DNA from: Prolixibacteraceae bacterium
GTDB lineage: Bacteria > Bacteroidota > Bacteroidia > Bacteroidales > Prolixibacteraceae
DNA: 32,444 bases
Assembly (NCBI GenBank): GCA_028282705.1
Contig: JANQHI010000059.1
Span: forward strand, 1 to 32,444
Direction: 5' to 3'
Every line of letters starts with the position of its first letter. Position 1 is the first letter of the stretch. Both the position numbers and the translations under genes were made by a program. Below the pieces are notes generated by a model that worked only from the letters and a program-made list of their open reading frames with translations, searched no databases and was not told where the DNA came from. This document shows positions 9,451-18,081 of this stretch, in pieces.

Positions 9451-10362
9451 ATGGGAAACCTTTTGAAAACTACAACTTTTCGTGCAATCCTTGCTAGTTT
9501 GCTTTGGTCAACAGCATTTGTTGGGGTTAAAATTGGTTTGGAATACCATACCCCATTACAATTTGCTGGTATCAGGTTTTTTATTTCAGGGATTATTATC
9601 CTTTTGGTTTTCAAGAAATTCAAGCAATATATTGCTGAGGTAAAACAACACTGGAAACTGGTCCTAGCCTTGGTGCTTGTACAGATTTTTGCCCAGTATG
9701 CTTTGTTTTATACAGGGATTGACATGGTACCCAGTGCATTGGCTGCCATGATAATTGGCTCTCAACCTTTGTTTATAGCCATAGTTGCCCATTTTTCATT
9801 ACAAAATGACAAAATGAGCCCCTTAAAAGCTTGGAGCATTTTATTGGGGGTTGTAGGTATTGCCATTATAACCCTAGGAAGACAAAAAATTGAATTCAGG
9901 GGGGAACTTGAGCTATTGGGGATCAGCCTGTTGCTAATAAACAATATTATTTCAGGTTACGCCAATGTAATTATCTCAAAAAGTTCAAAAGGTATATCCC
10001 CCATGGTTTTAAGTTCCAGTTCACTTATTGGTGGTGGTTTGTTGCTTTTTATTGTTTCCATCCCAGTAGAAGGCCTGTCTGTGGGGCCATTCCCTGCTGC
10101 CTATTATTATTCACTTGCATGGCTAAGTTTCCTATCAGCAGCTGCCATTACCATTTGGTATGCCCTTTTAAAAAGGCCAGGGGTAAAAGTTTCCATTTTA
10201 AACGTATGGAAATTCCTGATCCCAGTTGCTGGTGCAATATTAAGCTGGGTAATCCTGGTAAATGAAAAACCTGATATACCCTCAATAGTAGGCATGGTAG
10301 TGATTGCAGGTTCTTTGTTGTCCCTTAATTATGCAAACTGGAAAGCCCGTAAAAAAACATAA
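9451..10362 (+). CDS. DMT superfamily (EamA) transporter
   Basis: A 303-residue membrane protein with ten predicted helices formed by two EamA repeats. Repeat 1 starts at FRAILASLLWSTAFVGVKIG and contains PLQFAGIRFFISG. Repeat 2 begins near LLGISLLLINNIISGYANVI and contains the proline-rich KRPGVKVSILNVWKFLIPVAG. The family exports amino acids and other metabolites, and no neighbour indicates the substrate. The stop codon is only 2 bp from the stop of the convergent downstream gene, so the transcripts must overlap or terminate inside each other. Confidence 0.9.
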   Translation: MGNLLKTTTFRAILASLLWSTAFVGVKIGLEYHTPLQFAGIRFFISGIIILLVFKKFKQYIAEVKQHWKLVLALVLVQIFAQYALFYTGIDMVPSALAAMIIGSQPLFIAIVAHFSLQNDKMSPLKAWSILLGVVGIAIITLGRQKIEFRGELELLGISLLLINNIISGYANVIISKSSKGISPMVLSSSSLIGGGLLLFIVSIPVEGLSVGPFPAAYYYSLAWLSFLSAAAITIWYALLKRPGVKVSILNVWKFLIPVAGAILSWVILVNEKPDIPSIVGMVVIAGSLLSLNYANWKARKKT

Positions 10363-10364
10363 AG

Positions 10365-10907
10365 CTACTTGATTGGGGGGAATTTTTTCTTCCCCACTCT
10401 TTTCATAAATTTTTTTAGTGGGTAATGGGCAACCTTCCCTCCAAAACGCCCTTTTTCTTCTGTAATGGTGAATTCACAAACAGTTACCAACTCCTTGCTC
10501 CCCAAAAATTCTGAATCCATCACAAGGGTTACCTGCTCATTTTCAATGAATTTAAGTTTTGAAAACTTTACATGGAAACAACCTGCAACACTTGAAAACA
10601 ACAATGCTGATTTACTGGTATTATAGCCAGCCTTTAAACTGTTTTTATATTTCTTATACATCCTTTTTGATGATTTTACTTCATCTCCAAAAGCCTTGTT
10701 TTTTTCCAACAGCAATTTCACCACATAATTGCCAGGCTTCAGCTTTTTAAACTCAAAGTTCCCTTTGTTATTTGTTATTGAACTTTCAACTGCCTCATTG
10801 TCAGGCATTAGCTCCATAAAAACCTCTAAACCATTAATTGGCTCATTTGGATAACTTGTGCCAGCCATGCACAACATAAAGGATATAATCAGAATAAAAT
10901 GCTTCAT
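10365..10907 (-). CDS. secreted protein with carboxypeptidase-regulatory-like fold
   Basis: A 180-residue protein with a cleavable signal peptide (about residues 1-17, MKHFILIISFMLCMAG). Residues 22-70 look like a CarboxypepD_reg/SpaA-type beta sandwich: SSITNNKGNFEFKKLKPGNY matches the common pattern of a variable strand followed by G-x-F-x-F-x-x-L-x-P-G-x-Y. The remainder is lysine-rich (predicted high pI) and not recognised. It is probably periplasmic or surface-associated. I cannot assign a function. Confidence 0.65.
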   Translation of the reverse strand: MKHFILIISFMLCMAGTSYPNEPINGLEVFMELMPDNEAVESSITNNKGNFEFKKLKPGNYVVKLLLEKNKAFGDEVKSSKRMYKKYKNSLKAGYNTSKSALLFSSVAGCFHVKFSKLKFIENEQVTLVMDSEFLGSKELVTVCEFTITEEKGRFGGKVAHYPLKKFMKRVGKKKFPPIK

Positions 10908-11112
10908 ACTATTTGTTTAAAAATATTTACCCCAAAAAAAGCCTGGGATAAAGTTAACTTCATTACCCTACAACACTACAATTTGGTTTAAGGTTGAAAT
11001 ATCCCATAAATATACTAAATCAGGGGCACAAAAAAAATGCAAAGAAACCTATTTGACAGCTAAAAATTAGGATCCAAAAGTAGCAAACTGAAACAGCCTG
11101 TGGTTTCCTATC

Positions 11113-11922
11113 TCAGGCTTTTGTCACATTCATAGCCATTTTATTGACAATACCCCTTTGTGAATTTTTAACAAATGAAATTATTGCTGTTTTCTCATCA
11201 GATTGTTCAAACTTATCTTCTATATAATCAATGGCTTGTGAGGTATTCATGCTTTCCTGGTAAAGAATCCTATAAATATCATGAATATTGTCAATTTCTG
11301 GTTTTGAAAACCCCCTCCTTTTCAACCCAATAAAATTTATACCCTGATACTTGGCAGGCATTCCCACACCCACTGCTTTTATGTAAGGGGGTATATCAGA
11401 AAGTACAGGGGTCATTGCAGAAATAAAAGCATGTTTCCCAATTTTACAAAACTGGTGCACCATGCTTCCTCCACCAATAACCACCCAATCATCAACCTCC
11501 ACTTCACCAGCAATTTGCACAGCATTTGTCAACACACAATTATCCCCAATTATTACATCATGTGCCACATGTGAATATGCCATAACAAGGCAATGGCTTC
11601 CAACCACTGTTTTTCCTTTTGAGGCAGTCCCCCTATTTATTGTTACACACTCCCTTATTGTTGTATTTGAGCCAAGCTCAACAAAACTTTTTTCTCCTCT
11701 AAACTTCAGGTCTTGTGGGATAGCTGAAATTACTGCTCCAGGAAAAATCCTGCACCCATTACCAATCCTCACCCCTCCAAATATCCTCACATTTGAACCA
11801 ATCCAAGTATTGTCATCAATAATAACCTCATCATCAATAACTGAATAGGCATCAATAGTTACATTGTTCCCAATTTGCACCCCAGGGTGGACTTCTGATT
11901 TTTTTGAAATTTTAACTGGCAT
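11113..11922 (-). CDS. lpxA: acyl-ACP--UDP-N-acetylglucosamine O-acyltransferase
   Basis: A 269-residue left-handed beta-helix enzyme for the first step of lipid A synthesis, transfer of a 3-hydroxyacyl chain from ACP to UDP-GlcNAc. Hexapeptide repeats run from residue 11 to about 190. The catalytic region MAYSHVAHD places the His pair at 118 and 121, matching H122/H125 of the E. coli enzyme. VGVGMPAKYQGINFIGLKRRGFS marks the LpxA-specific C-terminal transition to helices. The region that sets acyl-chain length reads AMTPVLSDIPPY rather than the E. coli GCSGVTQDVPPY, so chain length may differ. It is not next to lpxD, lpxC/fabZ or lpxB, so it could be a second copy of lpxA. Confidence 0.88.
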   Translation of the reverse strand: MPVKISKKSEVHPGVQIGNNVTIDAYSVIDDEVIIDDNTWIGSNVRIFGGVRIGNGCRIFPGAVISAIPQDLKFRGEKSFVELGSNTTIRECVTINRGTASKGKTVVGSHCLVMAYSHVAHDVIIGDNCVLTNAVQIAGEVEVDDWVVIGGGSMVHQFCKIGKHAFISAMTPVLSDIPPYIKAVGVGMPAKYQGINFIGLKRRGFSKPEIDNIHDIYRILYQESMNTSQAIDYIEDKFEQSDEKTAIISFVKNSQRGIVNKMAMNVTKA

Positions 11923-11998
11923 AATTTAATTGATTTTTCCAACCCAAAAATGGGAAAGAAAAAAACACAAAAAATTGATACCAGGTCAATAAATTAGG

Positions 11999-12559
11999 CT
12001 AACGTTTTGCTCTGATCCTACTTAGGGTTTCCTGTGAGACCCCTATCAATGAGGCCAGGTGCTTTAGTTTTACCCTTTGTATTATCTCCGGATGGTGTTC
12101 GATGAAAAAATTATATTTCTCATCAGCAGCCATTTGCTTATAATTCCTCATAAAATAATTTAAGCTTGCCAAATAATGCCTTAGCAGTTCTACATGGTAT
12201 TTTAAATACAGGGGGTATCCCAGCAATTCTTTTTCATCAGTATGGGTAATTGAAAATACCACTGAATCTTCATAGGCTTGCAAATAGTCAAATGCAGGTT
12301 TTTGTTCAAAATAACTATAATGGGATGTAACCCACTGCCCATCAGTATAGAACCATTTTGTAACATCAACACCATCTATTATCATGTATTGCCTAACTAT
12401 ACCAGAGCCAATAAACCATAATTTGTTGCAAATAGATTTTTCCTTTAAAAGGGTTTGCCCTTTCTTCAATTGTTCAATATTGAATTTTTGAAGGATTTTT
12501 GATTCTGTTTGGTTATCTAGGGAAACAACATCATTGATTGTTTCAATTAAATTATCCAT
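11999..12559 (-). CDS. Crp/Fnr family transcriptional regulator
   Basis: A 186-residue one-component regulator. The N-terminal cyclic-nucleotide-binding-like beta roll spans about residues 25-115 (KKGQTLLKEKSICNKLWFIG). The C-terminal helix-turn-helix reads KLKHLASLIGVSQETLSRIR, and the protein ends three residues later. The phosphate-binding cassette of true CRP is not recognisable, and there are no FNR-type cysteines, so the ligand is unknown. Bacteroidota carry many short regulators of this type. It ends 77 bp before the lpxA start region on the same strand. A role for it in lpxA control is possible but not shown. Confidence 0.85.
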   Translation of the reverse strand: MDNLIETINDVVSLDNQTESKILQKFNIEQLKKGQTLLKEKSICNKLWFIGSGIVRQYMIIDGVDVTKWFYTDGQWVTSHYSYFEQKPAFDYLQAYEDSVVFSITHTDEKELLGYPLYLKYHVELLRHYLASLNYFMRNYKQMAADEKYNFFIEHHPEIIQRVKLKHLASLIGVSQETLSRIRAKR

Positions 12560-12641
12560 ATCTATTGTGGTTTCTGTACCAAAGGAGTTTTATATGCATC
12601 CCTGGTTTCAATAATTTAAAACTTAAAGGTAAAATATTTGC

Positions 12642-12674
12642 AAAAAAAAATGCAGGGCAAATACCCTGCACTTT
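12642..12674 (-). terminator. rho-independent terminator after the AhpD-like gene
   Basis: A perfect 7-bp stem (TGCAGGG at 12651-12657 with CCCTGCA at 12664-12670) with a 6-base loop is followed on the minus strand by nine T (12642-12650). It begins about 60 bp past the stop of the minus-strand AhpD-like gene. Confidence 0.85.
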
Positions 12675-12732
12675 TAAAGAAAAAAACCTTGAAGCTAACT
12701 ACCCCCATGGCAAGCCATGAAGAAGTATTTTA

Positions 12733-13287
12733 TTAAACACTGCTTGCCTCTAATTCCTGGGCCACAGGGAAATCAATAGGCACATTGGTAACTTTATATA
12801 AATAGTTCATCACAATTTTATCAGCAATAACCAGGATAACATCTACCAAAGTTGCTTTTGTATATCCAGCAGCAAAAAAGTTTTCAATTGTATCAGGCCC
12901 AACATTGCCCTTCCCCTGTGTGATTTCCTTTGCCAATTTTACCAAAGCATCAGTTTTTGTATCCCATGAAGCTGAACCAGCCCTAAGTTCCAATACCTGC
13001 CCTTCAGTAAAGCCATTCATTTTGCCTAAAACTGTGTGGGCTGACTGGCAGTAAACACACTCATTAACTTGGCTTACAACCAGGTTAACTACTTCTTTCT
13101 CTTTTTTAGAAAGTGATGTGCTGCCACCCTGGAACTGTAAATAATTCTCAAGGGCAGTGTCTGAATATGCTAAAGCTGCATATAAATTTGGGACAAAGCC
13201 CAACCCATTTTCCAGGTTATCAAAAATTGCTTGGTTGTTTGCAGATACATCTCCCCTGCCAGGAACTTGAAATTTTGCCATTGTCAT
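12733..13287 (-). CDS. carboxymuconolactone decarboxylase family protein (AhpD-like)
   Basis: A 184-residue all-helical peroxidase-related protein. The redox motif is E76-C77-V-Y-C80-Q-S-A-H84, the CxxC-x3-H arrangement of AhpD, in which the two cysteines form a reducible disulfide. The start may be residue 1 or the second ATG at residue 3. It sits 90 bp downstream of an AraC regulator on the same strand and before its own terminator. This AraC/AhpD pairing suggests control in response to oxidants or electrophiles, which is inference only. Confidence 0.88.
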   Translation of the reverse strand: MTMAKFQVPGRGDVSANNQAIFDNLENGLGFVPNLYAALAYSDTALENYLQFQGGSTSLSKKEKEVVNLVVSQVNECVYCQSAHTVLGKMNGFTEGQVLELRAGSASWDTKTDALVKLAKEITQGKGNVGPDTIENFFAAGYTKATLVDVILVIADKIVMNYLYKVTNVPIDFPVAQELEASSV

Positions 13288-13377
13288 ATTTTTTAAGTTT
13301 ATAATTATCTTGACAATGCAAAGATGGGGTTTGGAAAGGGGGTGCAGGTAGGTAAGTTTTCCTGAAAAGTTGGCAAT

Positions 13378-14211
13378 TTATCCCAACTGGCCTTTTTCCC
13401 TGAATTTTGATGGGGAAACCCCTTCATGCTTCCTAAAAAAACGGCTAAATGCCTGGATGTCTTCAAAACCTATTTCATAGGCAATTTCCTGTATTTGCCT
13501 TTCTGTATAACTTAACAGCCTCCTGGCTTCAAGCATTTTCCTTTCCTGTATGTACTGCAAAGGGGTTTTAGTGCCATGTTTTGCAAAAAGGTTGGAAATG
13601 GTTTTGGGTGATTTATTCAACAAACTGGCATATTCTGCCACAGTTGACTTTGTTTTAAAGTGCTGTTCAACCAAAAAATTATATTCCCTGATAATGTCAG
13701 CATCAGCATCTTTTGCTGGGTAGTTTTGCTTTAACTTGTAAAGCCTTGTGCACAAAATCAAGTACCTTTTCAGCATCATTTGCAGCATTTCAAATTGCAG
13801 GTTGTCACCTGACTGCATTTCAATGGAAAACATCTTCCAGAGTGTTTCAAACTTTTCCAGCTCCTCTTCAGGTATTGCAATATGGGGAAGCTGTGAAGCC
13901 CCAAAAAACAAGATGCCTTTGCAGCCCACTTCTGTGTCATGATCCAAAATACAATAAAATGGCCTATTAAACTGCAAAAGCCTTACCCCCTGTATGTTTT
14001 CTGGTACTATTTTATGAAACTCTGTTAAAAAAACCAGCTCATTTTTATAAAAGGTATGCCCCCTCCCATCAACCACCAGGTCGCAAGGGGCTTCCCCTGT
14101 AAACCACAACACTGTCAGGCTATTTTCAGTAATTTTTCCCAAAAGCCTGCAGCTCTCCTGGTTATCAGTTACCAGGTAAAGGTATTCTTCCAAGTTTCCC
14201 CTGAACTTCAT
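13378..14211 (-). CDS. AraC family transcriptional regulator
   Basis: A 277-residue regulator. The C-terminal 95 residues form the double helix-turn-helix. The first HTH contains SKSTVAEYASLLN-type residues ahead of SPKTISNLFAKHGTKTPLQYI, and the second is QEIAYEIGFEDIQAFSRFFRKHEGVSPSKFR, both textbook AraC/XylS signatures. The N-terminal half is a probable cupin-like sensor domain. The start is set at the ATG of MKFRGNLEEY, because the longer frame would overlap the upstream DUF1080 gene by 19 bases. It probably controls the AhpD-like gene that follows it. Direct evidence for that is only adjacency and shared direction. Confidence 0.88.
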   Translation of the reverse strand: MKFRGNLEEYLYLVTDNQESCRLLGKITENSLTVLWFTGEAPCDLVVDGRGHTFYKNELVFLTEFHKIVPENIQGVRLLQFNRPFYCILDHDTEVGCKGILFFGASQLPHIAIPEEELEKFETLWKMFSIEMQSGDNLQFEMLQMMLKRYLILCTRLYKLKQNYPAKDADADIIREYNFLVEQHFKTKSTVAEYASLLNKSPKTISNLFAKHGTKTPLQYIQERKMLEARRLLSYTERQIQEIAYEIGFEDIQAFSRFFRKHEGVSPSKFREKGQLG

Positions 14212-14234
14212 CTTAAGATTATTGAGCCTCCTGT

Positions 14235-15041
14235 TTATTCCCCATCCCCACAAGTTTCCCCCAGGTTAAGGAGTTCTATTTTCCTGAAATCAGTTGGATG
14301 GCTTTCTGCCTGGATAGAAATGGTGCCTTTTGTAAGGATTTTATCCCCATCAGCAGGCAATAATTTGTCATAGCTTGGGTCCCTGGGATCCAGCTGTGGT
14401 TTTTCATAGCTCATTACCTTTACCCCATTTACAAAGTGTTTGATAACTTCACCACCCTTTACTTCCACTTCCACAGTTATCCATTGGTCACCATGATAGG
14501 TTTCAGAGTTTGAGGTCATGCAGTGCTGTTCTTTCAGTTCCCCATCCATAACCACATTGGTACCTGGGGTACAGAGGTTCATGGTTGTCCTTTCATTGGT
14601 ACCATCACCCCCCAGCAACTGTACTTCAATTGAAACTGGAAAATCCTGGTCAAGCTCTATACTTTCAGGGGTTTGGCCATGCACCATAAGCCCATTGTTC
14701 CTATAAGCCCAACCAGGGCCTTTATTTACTTGCTCCCCAACAAACCTATATTCAACCCTAAGCTTATAATGAGAATATACATCTTTATAAAACAGGTGGC
14801 CAAACACCTGCCCAAATTCTTCCCAGTTGTCATACCTTACTTTCAGGAGTTTATCCTCAACCCTAAAGGTATTTTTAATGTTTTCCCCTAGCTCATGCCC
14901 TGTAAATTTAGCAGTCCAGCCATCCAGGTTTTTCCCATTAAAAAGCTGTACCCAGCCCTCTTCTTTTTTTTGTGAAGTACAGGAAGTGAAAAAAATTGTA
15001 ATAATAATAACAGGGATTAGGTAAATAGGTTGGTTCTTCAT
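14235..15041 (-). CDS. DUF1080 (3-keto-disaccharide hydrolase-like) lipoprotein
   Basis: A 268-residue lipoprotein. The start at MKNQPIYLIPV gives a proper signal peptide with lipobox TSC near residue 20, and an ATG 13 codons upstream would spoil it. The mature part is one concanavalin-like jelly roll of the DUF1080 family: GWVQLFNGKNLDGWTAKFTG opens the domain and SHYKLRVEYRF, NNGLMVHGQ, SIEVQLLGGDG and WITVEVEVKGGEVIKHFVNG follow. Family members act on 3-keto sugars or bind glycans. The substrate here is unknown. It is 23 bp upstream of the AraC gene on the same strand, so they may share a transcript. Confidence 0.88.
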   Translation of the reverse strand: MKNQPIYLIPVIIITIFFTSCTSQKKEEGWVQLFNGKNLDGWTAKFTGHELGENIKNTFRVEDKLLKVRYDNWEEFGQVFGHLFYKDVYSHYKLRVEYRFVGEQVNKGPGWAYRNNGLMVHGQTPESIELDQDFPVSIEVQLLGGDGTNERTTMNLCTPGTNVVMDGELKEQHCMTSNSETYHGDQWITVEVEVKGGEVIKHFVNGVKVMSYEKPQLDPRDPSYDKLLPADGDKILTKGTISIQAESHPTDFRKIELLNLGETCGDGE

Positions 15042-15125
15042 AGTAGCCTTACATTTGATTTTAAGGCTAAAAGATAGCAAAATCAGTGTTACCAGAAAAA
15101 CTGAAAAGTATATTTTATTATTAAT

Positions 15126-15992
15126 TTATTTGTATTTGGCAGCCATATCTTTCTTCTCAAGCCTTTCATAAGAGTTATACAATGCCTGCTTAACCTGGCT
15201 TGTTGGAGAATTTTCATATGCTTTCAGAAGGTAATTAACTGCTTGCTCATACCCTTCCCAAGAGGTAGCCTTTTCTTTCCTGAAGTTGCTATAATCTAGC
15301 CTGCTGGGATTTTTCAATTGGTTATATTTTCTAACAGCAACATCAAAAACTTTGGTGGCCTCACGATAATAGAGCAAGCCCAATTGTGTATTTGCCTTTG
15401 CATGCCCTGGGTCAGTAGCTAAAACCTCTTTAAATACTTTTTTAGCCTCTTCATTTTGTGAACCCATAGCCAATGATACAGCTTTCATATACATTGTTTT
15501 GGTATGCCCTGGCTTGTATCCTAAAATCTTATCAGCTATATCAACTGCTTTACTATAAGCTTTATTGTTATAATAAAAGTAGAGCAATTTGTTATTGAAT
15601 GAATGTTGCTTCTCTGGAAACCTATCCCTGGCTGTTAGGTAAATGCTTTCCAGGTTTTCATGATCTTTGGTATCAATGCACAACTGGATTAGCCGCTCAA
15701 AAATATCCATATCTGTTGAGTTCAGCTTAATAGATTGGTTGTAATATTGTATTGCTGTTTTACTATCACCCAACTCTTGTGCACAAATCCCAGCCAGTGA
15801 AGCATACCAACATACCTGTGAACTATCAACATCATCTGAATGAAGTGCCAATTTATAAGCTTCAAGTGCTTCCTTATAACTATTATTTTCAAGTGCTTTA
15901 TTTCCTTTTTCAACCAGGTTCTTAAAACCTTCTTGCCCAAAACTGTATGATGCTGTAAAAAGAAAAAGTATGCCAGCAATTAACCTTACCAT
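15126..15992 (-). CDS. secreted tetratricopeptide-repeat protein
   Basis: A 288-residue protein with a signal peptide (MVRLIAGILFLFTASYSFGQ) ending in the AxxFGQ cleavage context common in Bacteroidota. From residue 22 onward it is a chain of TPR helices: NKALENNSYKEALEAYKLAL, AGICAQELGDSKTAIQYYNQ, AYSKAVDIADKILGYKPGHT, EEAKKVFKEVLATDPGHAKA. TPR solenoids mediate protein-protein contacts, here presumably in the periplasm. No partner is indicated. It is divergent from the tetR-led efflux operon, with about 205 bp between starts. Confidence 0.85.
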   Translation of the reverse strand: MVRLIAGILFLFTASYSFGQEGFKNLVEKGNKALENNSYKEALEAYKLALHSDDVDSSQVCWYASLAGICAQELGDSKTAIQYYNQSIKLNSTDMDIFERLIQLCIDTKDHENLESIYLTARDRFPEKQHSFNNKLLYFYYNNKAYSKAVDIADKILGYKPGHTKTMYMKAVSLAMGSQNEEAKKVFKEVLATDPGHAKANTQLGLLYYREATKVFDVAVRKYNQLKNPSRLDYSNFRKEKATSWEGYEQAVNYLLKAYENSPTSQVKQALYNSYERLEKKDMAAKYK

Positions 15993-16093
15993 ATTTAATA
16001 CTTTTTTTTCAAGCTTGAAAAGTAATTAAAATTATCTTAATAAAACCTTCCTTTTAGCATTGAAATTGGGTAATAATTGCATATATAATCACC

Positions 16094-16189
16094 ATTTTAA
16101 CCATATAGTTAAACTTTTTAGTTAAATGATTTGGTTCTTAAAACCAAATCATCTATTTTTGACCAGATGGTTAAATCAAATAGTTAAAT
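16094..16189. promoter_or_regulatory. palindromic operator region of the efflux operon
   Basis: This stretch immediately precedes the TetR start at 16198. It has a TTTAAC/GTTAAA inverted repeat (16096-16101 and 16108-16113, 6-bp spacer). It also has four direct GTTAAA boxes at 16108, 16121, 16170 and 16183, forming two pairs with the same 13-bp spacing. Between the pairs is a perfect 11-bp inverted repeat (16126-16136 with 16142-16152, 5-base centre). Such dense symmetry next to a TetR gene is what an autoregulated operator looks like. Which element is bound is not determined. Confidence 0.6.
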
Positions 16190-16197
16190 TCTCAAAT

Positions 16198-16812
16198 ATG
16201 AATGAAATAAATAAAGACAACACTGAACAAAAAATCCTGGATGCTGCCAATGAAGTATTTACCCAAAAAGGGATGGATGGCACAAGGATGCAGGAAATTG
16301 CTAACAGAGCAGGAATTAACAAAGCTTTGTTGCATTATTATTTCCGCACAAAACAGAAATTATTTGAAGCAATATTCAAAAGAGTTTTTGCCAATGCTTT
16401 CCCAAAGATCAGTGCTTTGATGCTTTCTGACCTTCCCATTAAGGAAAAAATATCAGCCTTTATTGATAACTATATTGGCTTATTAGCAAAAAACCCACAC
16501 ATCCCTGCTTTTATTTTGAAAGAAATAAATCGTGACCCTGAAATGCTGGCCAATGTGATAAAAAGTTCAGGGATCAACCCAAGGGAAGTTATAGAAATGA
16601 TGAAAAAGGAAATGGAGGCTGGCAATATCAGGAAGATGGACCCAAAAGAAGTTATGATCAATATAGTAGCCTTAAGTATATTTCCTTTTGTAGGTAGGCC
16701 CTTGTTAGAAACCATGATCTTTGAAAATGACCAAAAAGCTTACCAGGCTTTCCTAAACAAAAGAAAGCAAACTGTAAAAGAATTTGTTTTTAATGCAATC
16801 CTTTTAAAATGA
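16198..16812 (+). CDS. TetR/AcrR family transcriptional regulator
   Basis: A 204-residue regulator. The start is the ATG of MNEINKDNTEQKILDAANEV, because the longer frame reads back through the operator palindromes. The N-terminal HTH is canonical: AANEVFTQKGMDGTRMQEIA followed by NRAGINKALLHYYFRTKQKL. Residues 60-204 form the helical ligand-binding domain. The last codon overlaps the start of the tolC-like gene (ATGA at 16809-16812), so the regulator is the first gene of the efflux operon it presumably represses. The operon order matches E. coli cecR (ybiH) with ybhGFSR. Confidence 0.92.
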   Translation: MNEINKDNTEQKILDAANEVFTQKGMDGTRMQEIANRAGINKALLHYYFRTKQKLFEAIFKRVFANAFPKISALMLSDLPIKEKISAFIDNYIGLLAKNPHIPAFILKEINRDPEMLANVIKSSGINPREVIEMMKKEMEAGNIRKMDPKEVMINIVALSIFPFVGRPLLETMIFENDQKAYQAFLNKRKQTVKEFVFNAILLK

Positions 16813-18071
16813 AGTACATATCCAGAACATTTATCCTCCTGTTTGCTACCTTCCAATTTGCAACAGGGCAAACAGAAGTAACCCTAGAAGGATGCCAACA
16901 ACTGGCAAGGGAAAACTACCCTAACCTGAAAAAGAAGGCAATATTTTCTGAAATCACTGCCTTAAAACAGGAAAATATCAGGACAAACTATTTACCAATT
17001 GTCAACCTGAATGGGCAAGCTACCTACCAGTCAGATGTACCAAAAATCAACCTAGATATACCAAGTATCAATATCCCAACAGTATCAAAAGGGCAATATA
17101 AAGCTTACCTGGAGTTTCAGCAAAGCATTTGGGATGGAGGCATCAACCAATCAATGCAGTTGGTTGAAACTGCTGCACTGGCTGCCAATATCAGTGAGTT
17201 GGAAATTGAATTTTTCAAACTAGAAGGGCAAGTAAATAAAGCATGGTTTTCAGCCTTGCTGTCCAAAAAAAGCAAAAAAATTTATGAAGCCCAGGTTGAG
17301 GTTATCAGGGAAAAGCAAAAGCTACTGGAATCAGGCATCAAAAATGGGGTTATTGAACAATCAAACCTGGATATCCTACTGGCTGAAGAACAACAAATCA
17401 TTCAAAATATCCTGGAGGTTGAAGCTGGCTATGGTGCTTCTTTAAAAGTTCTTTCTATCCTCACAGGGACTTCAATAGGGGAAACAACAAAGCTGAAAAC
17501 TACAGAAAATAGGCTGGATGCCACAAATGGGCTAAAACGCCCAGAGCTTGCTTTTTTTGGGGATCAGTCACAACTGCTTGATGCCAATGCTGAATTGATA
17601 GAAAAGCAACGCCACCCACAGGTATTTGGTTTTGGGCAGGCAGGTGTTGGGGAACCAGGGCTTAATATGTTAAATAATGATTTTGATTCCTTTTACTTAG
17701 TAGGAGTTGGGCTGAAATGGAAAGTTTTTGACTGGAAAAAAACAAAAAGGGATAAGATGATTTTGCAAATGCAAAAAGATGCTGTAAAAGCCCAGGAAGA
17801 AACATTTAACCAATCCATCCAGGTCCTTCTTGAACAACAACTTTCAACCATACAGAAAATTGAGAAACTATTACAGTCTGATACTAAAATTGTTTCATTA
17901 AGGGAAAAGGTTGCCAAAAATGCTGCCTCAAAACTTGAAAATGGCACCATTACCTCTGCTGATTATATTACTGAATTAAATGCAGAACTGGTAGCCAAAT
18001 TACGCTTGGAAACACATAAGCTTCAACTACAGGAAGCAAAAAATAATTACAACTACATTAAAGGAATATAA
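16809..18071 (+). CDS. TolC family outer-membrane efflux protein
   Basis: A 420-residue outer-membrane channel protein with a signal peptide (MKYISRTFILLFATFQFATG). The body is two repeats of long coiled helices around short beta hairpins. EVTLEGCQQLARENYPNLKK is the usual opening of a TolC repeat, and the second half has the hairpin VGVGLKWKVFDWKKTKRDKM. The trimer forms the outer-membrane channel and periplasmic tunnel of an export complex. Start and stop are coupled to neighbours: a 4-bp overlap with tetR and 10 bp to the HlyD gene. Confidence 0.9.
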   Translation: MKYISRTFILLFATFQFATGQTEVTLEGCQQLARENYPNLKKKAIFSEITALKQENIRTNYLPIVNLNGQATYQSDVPKINLDIPSINIPTVSKGQYKAYLEFQQSIWDGGINQSMQLVETAALAANISELEIEFFKLEGQVNKAWFSALLSKKSKKIYEAQVEVIREKQKLLESGIKNGVIEQSNLDILLAEEQQIIQNILEVEAGYGASLKVLSILTGTSIGETTKLKTTENRLDATNGLKRPELAFFGDQSQLLDANAELIEKQRHPQVFGFGQAGVGEPGLNMLNNDFDSFYLVGVGLKWKVFDWKKTKRDKMILQMQKDAVKAQEETFNQSIQVLLEQQLSTIQKIEKLLQSDTKIVSLREKVAKNAASKLENGTITSADYITELNAELVAKLRLETHKLQLQEAKNNYNYIKGI

Positions 18072-18081
18072 TTTTACCACC

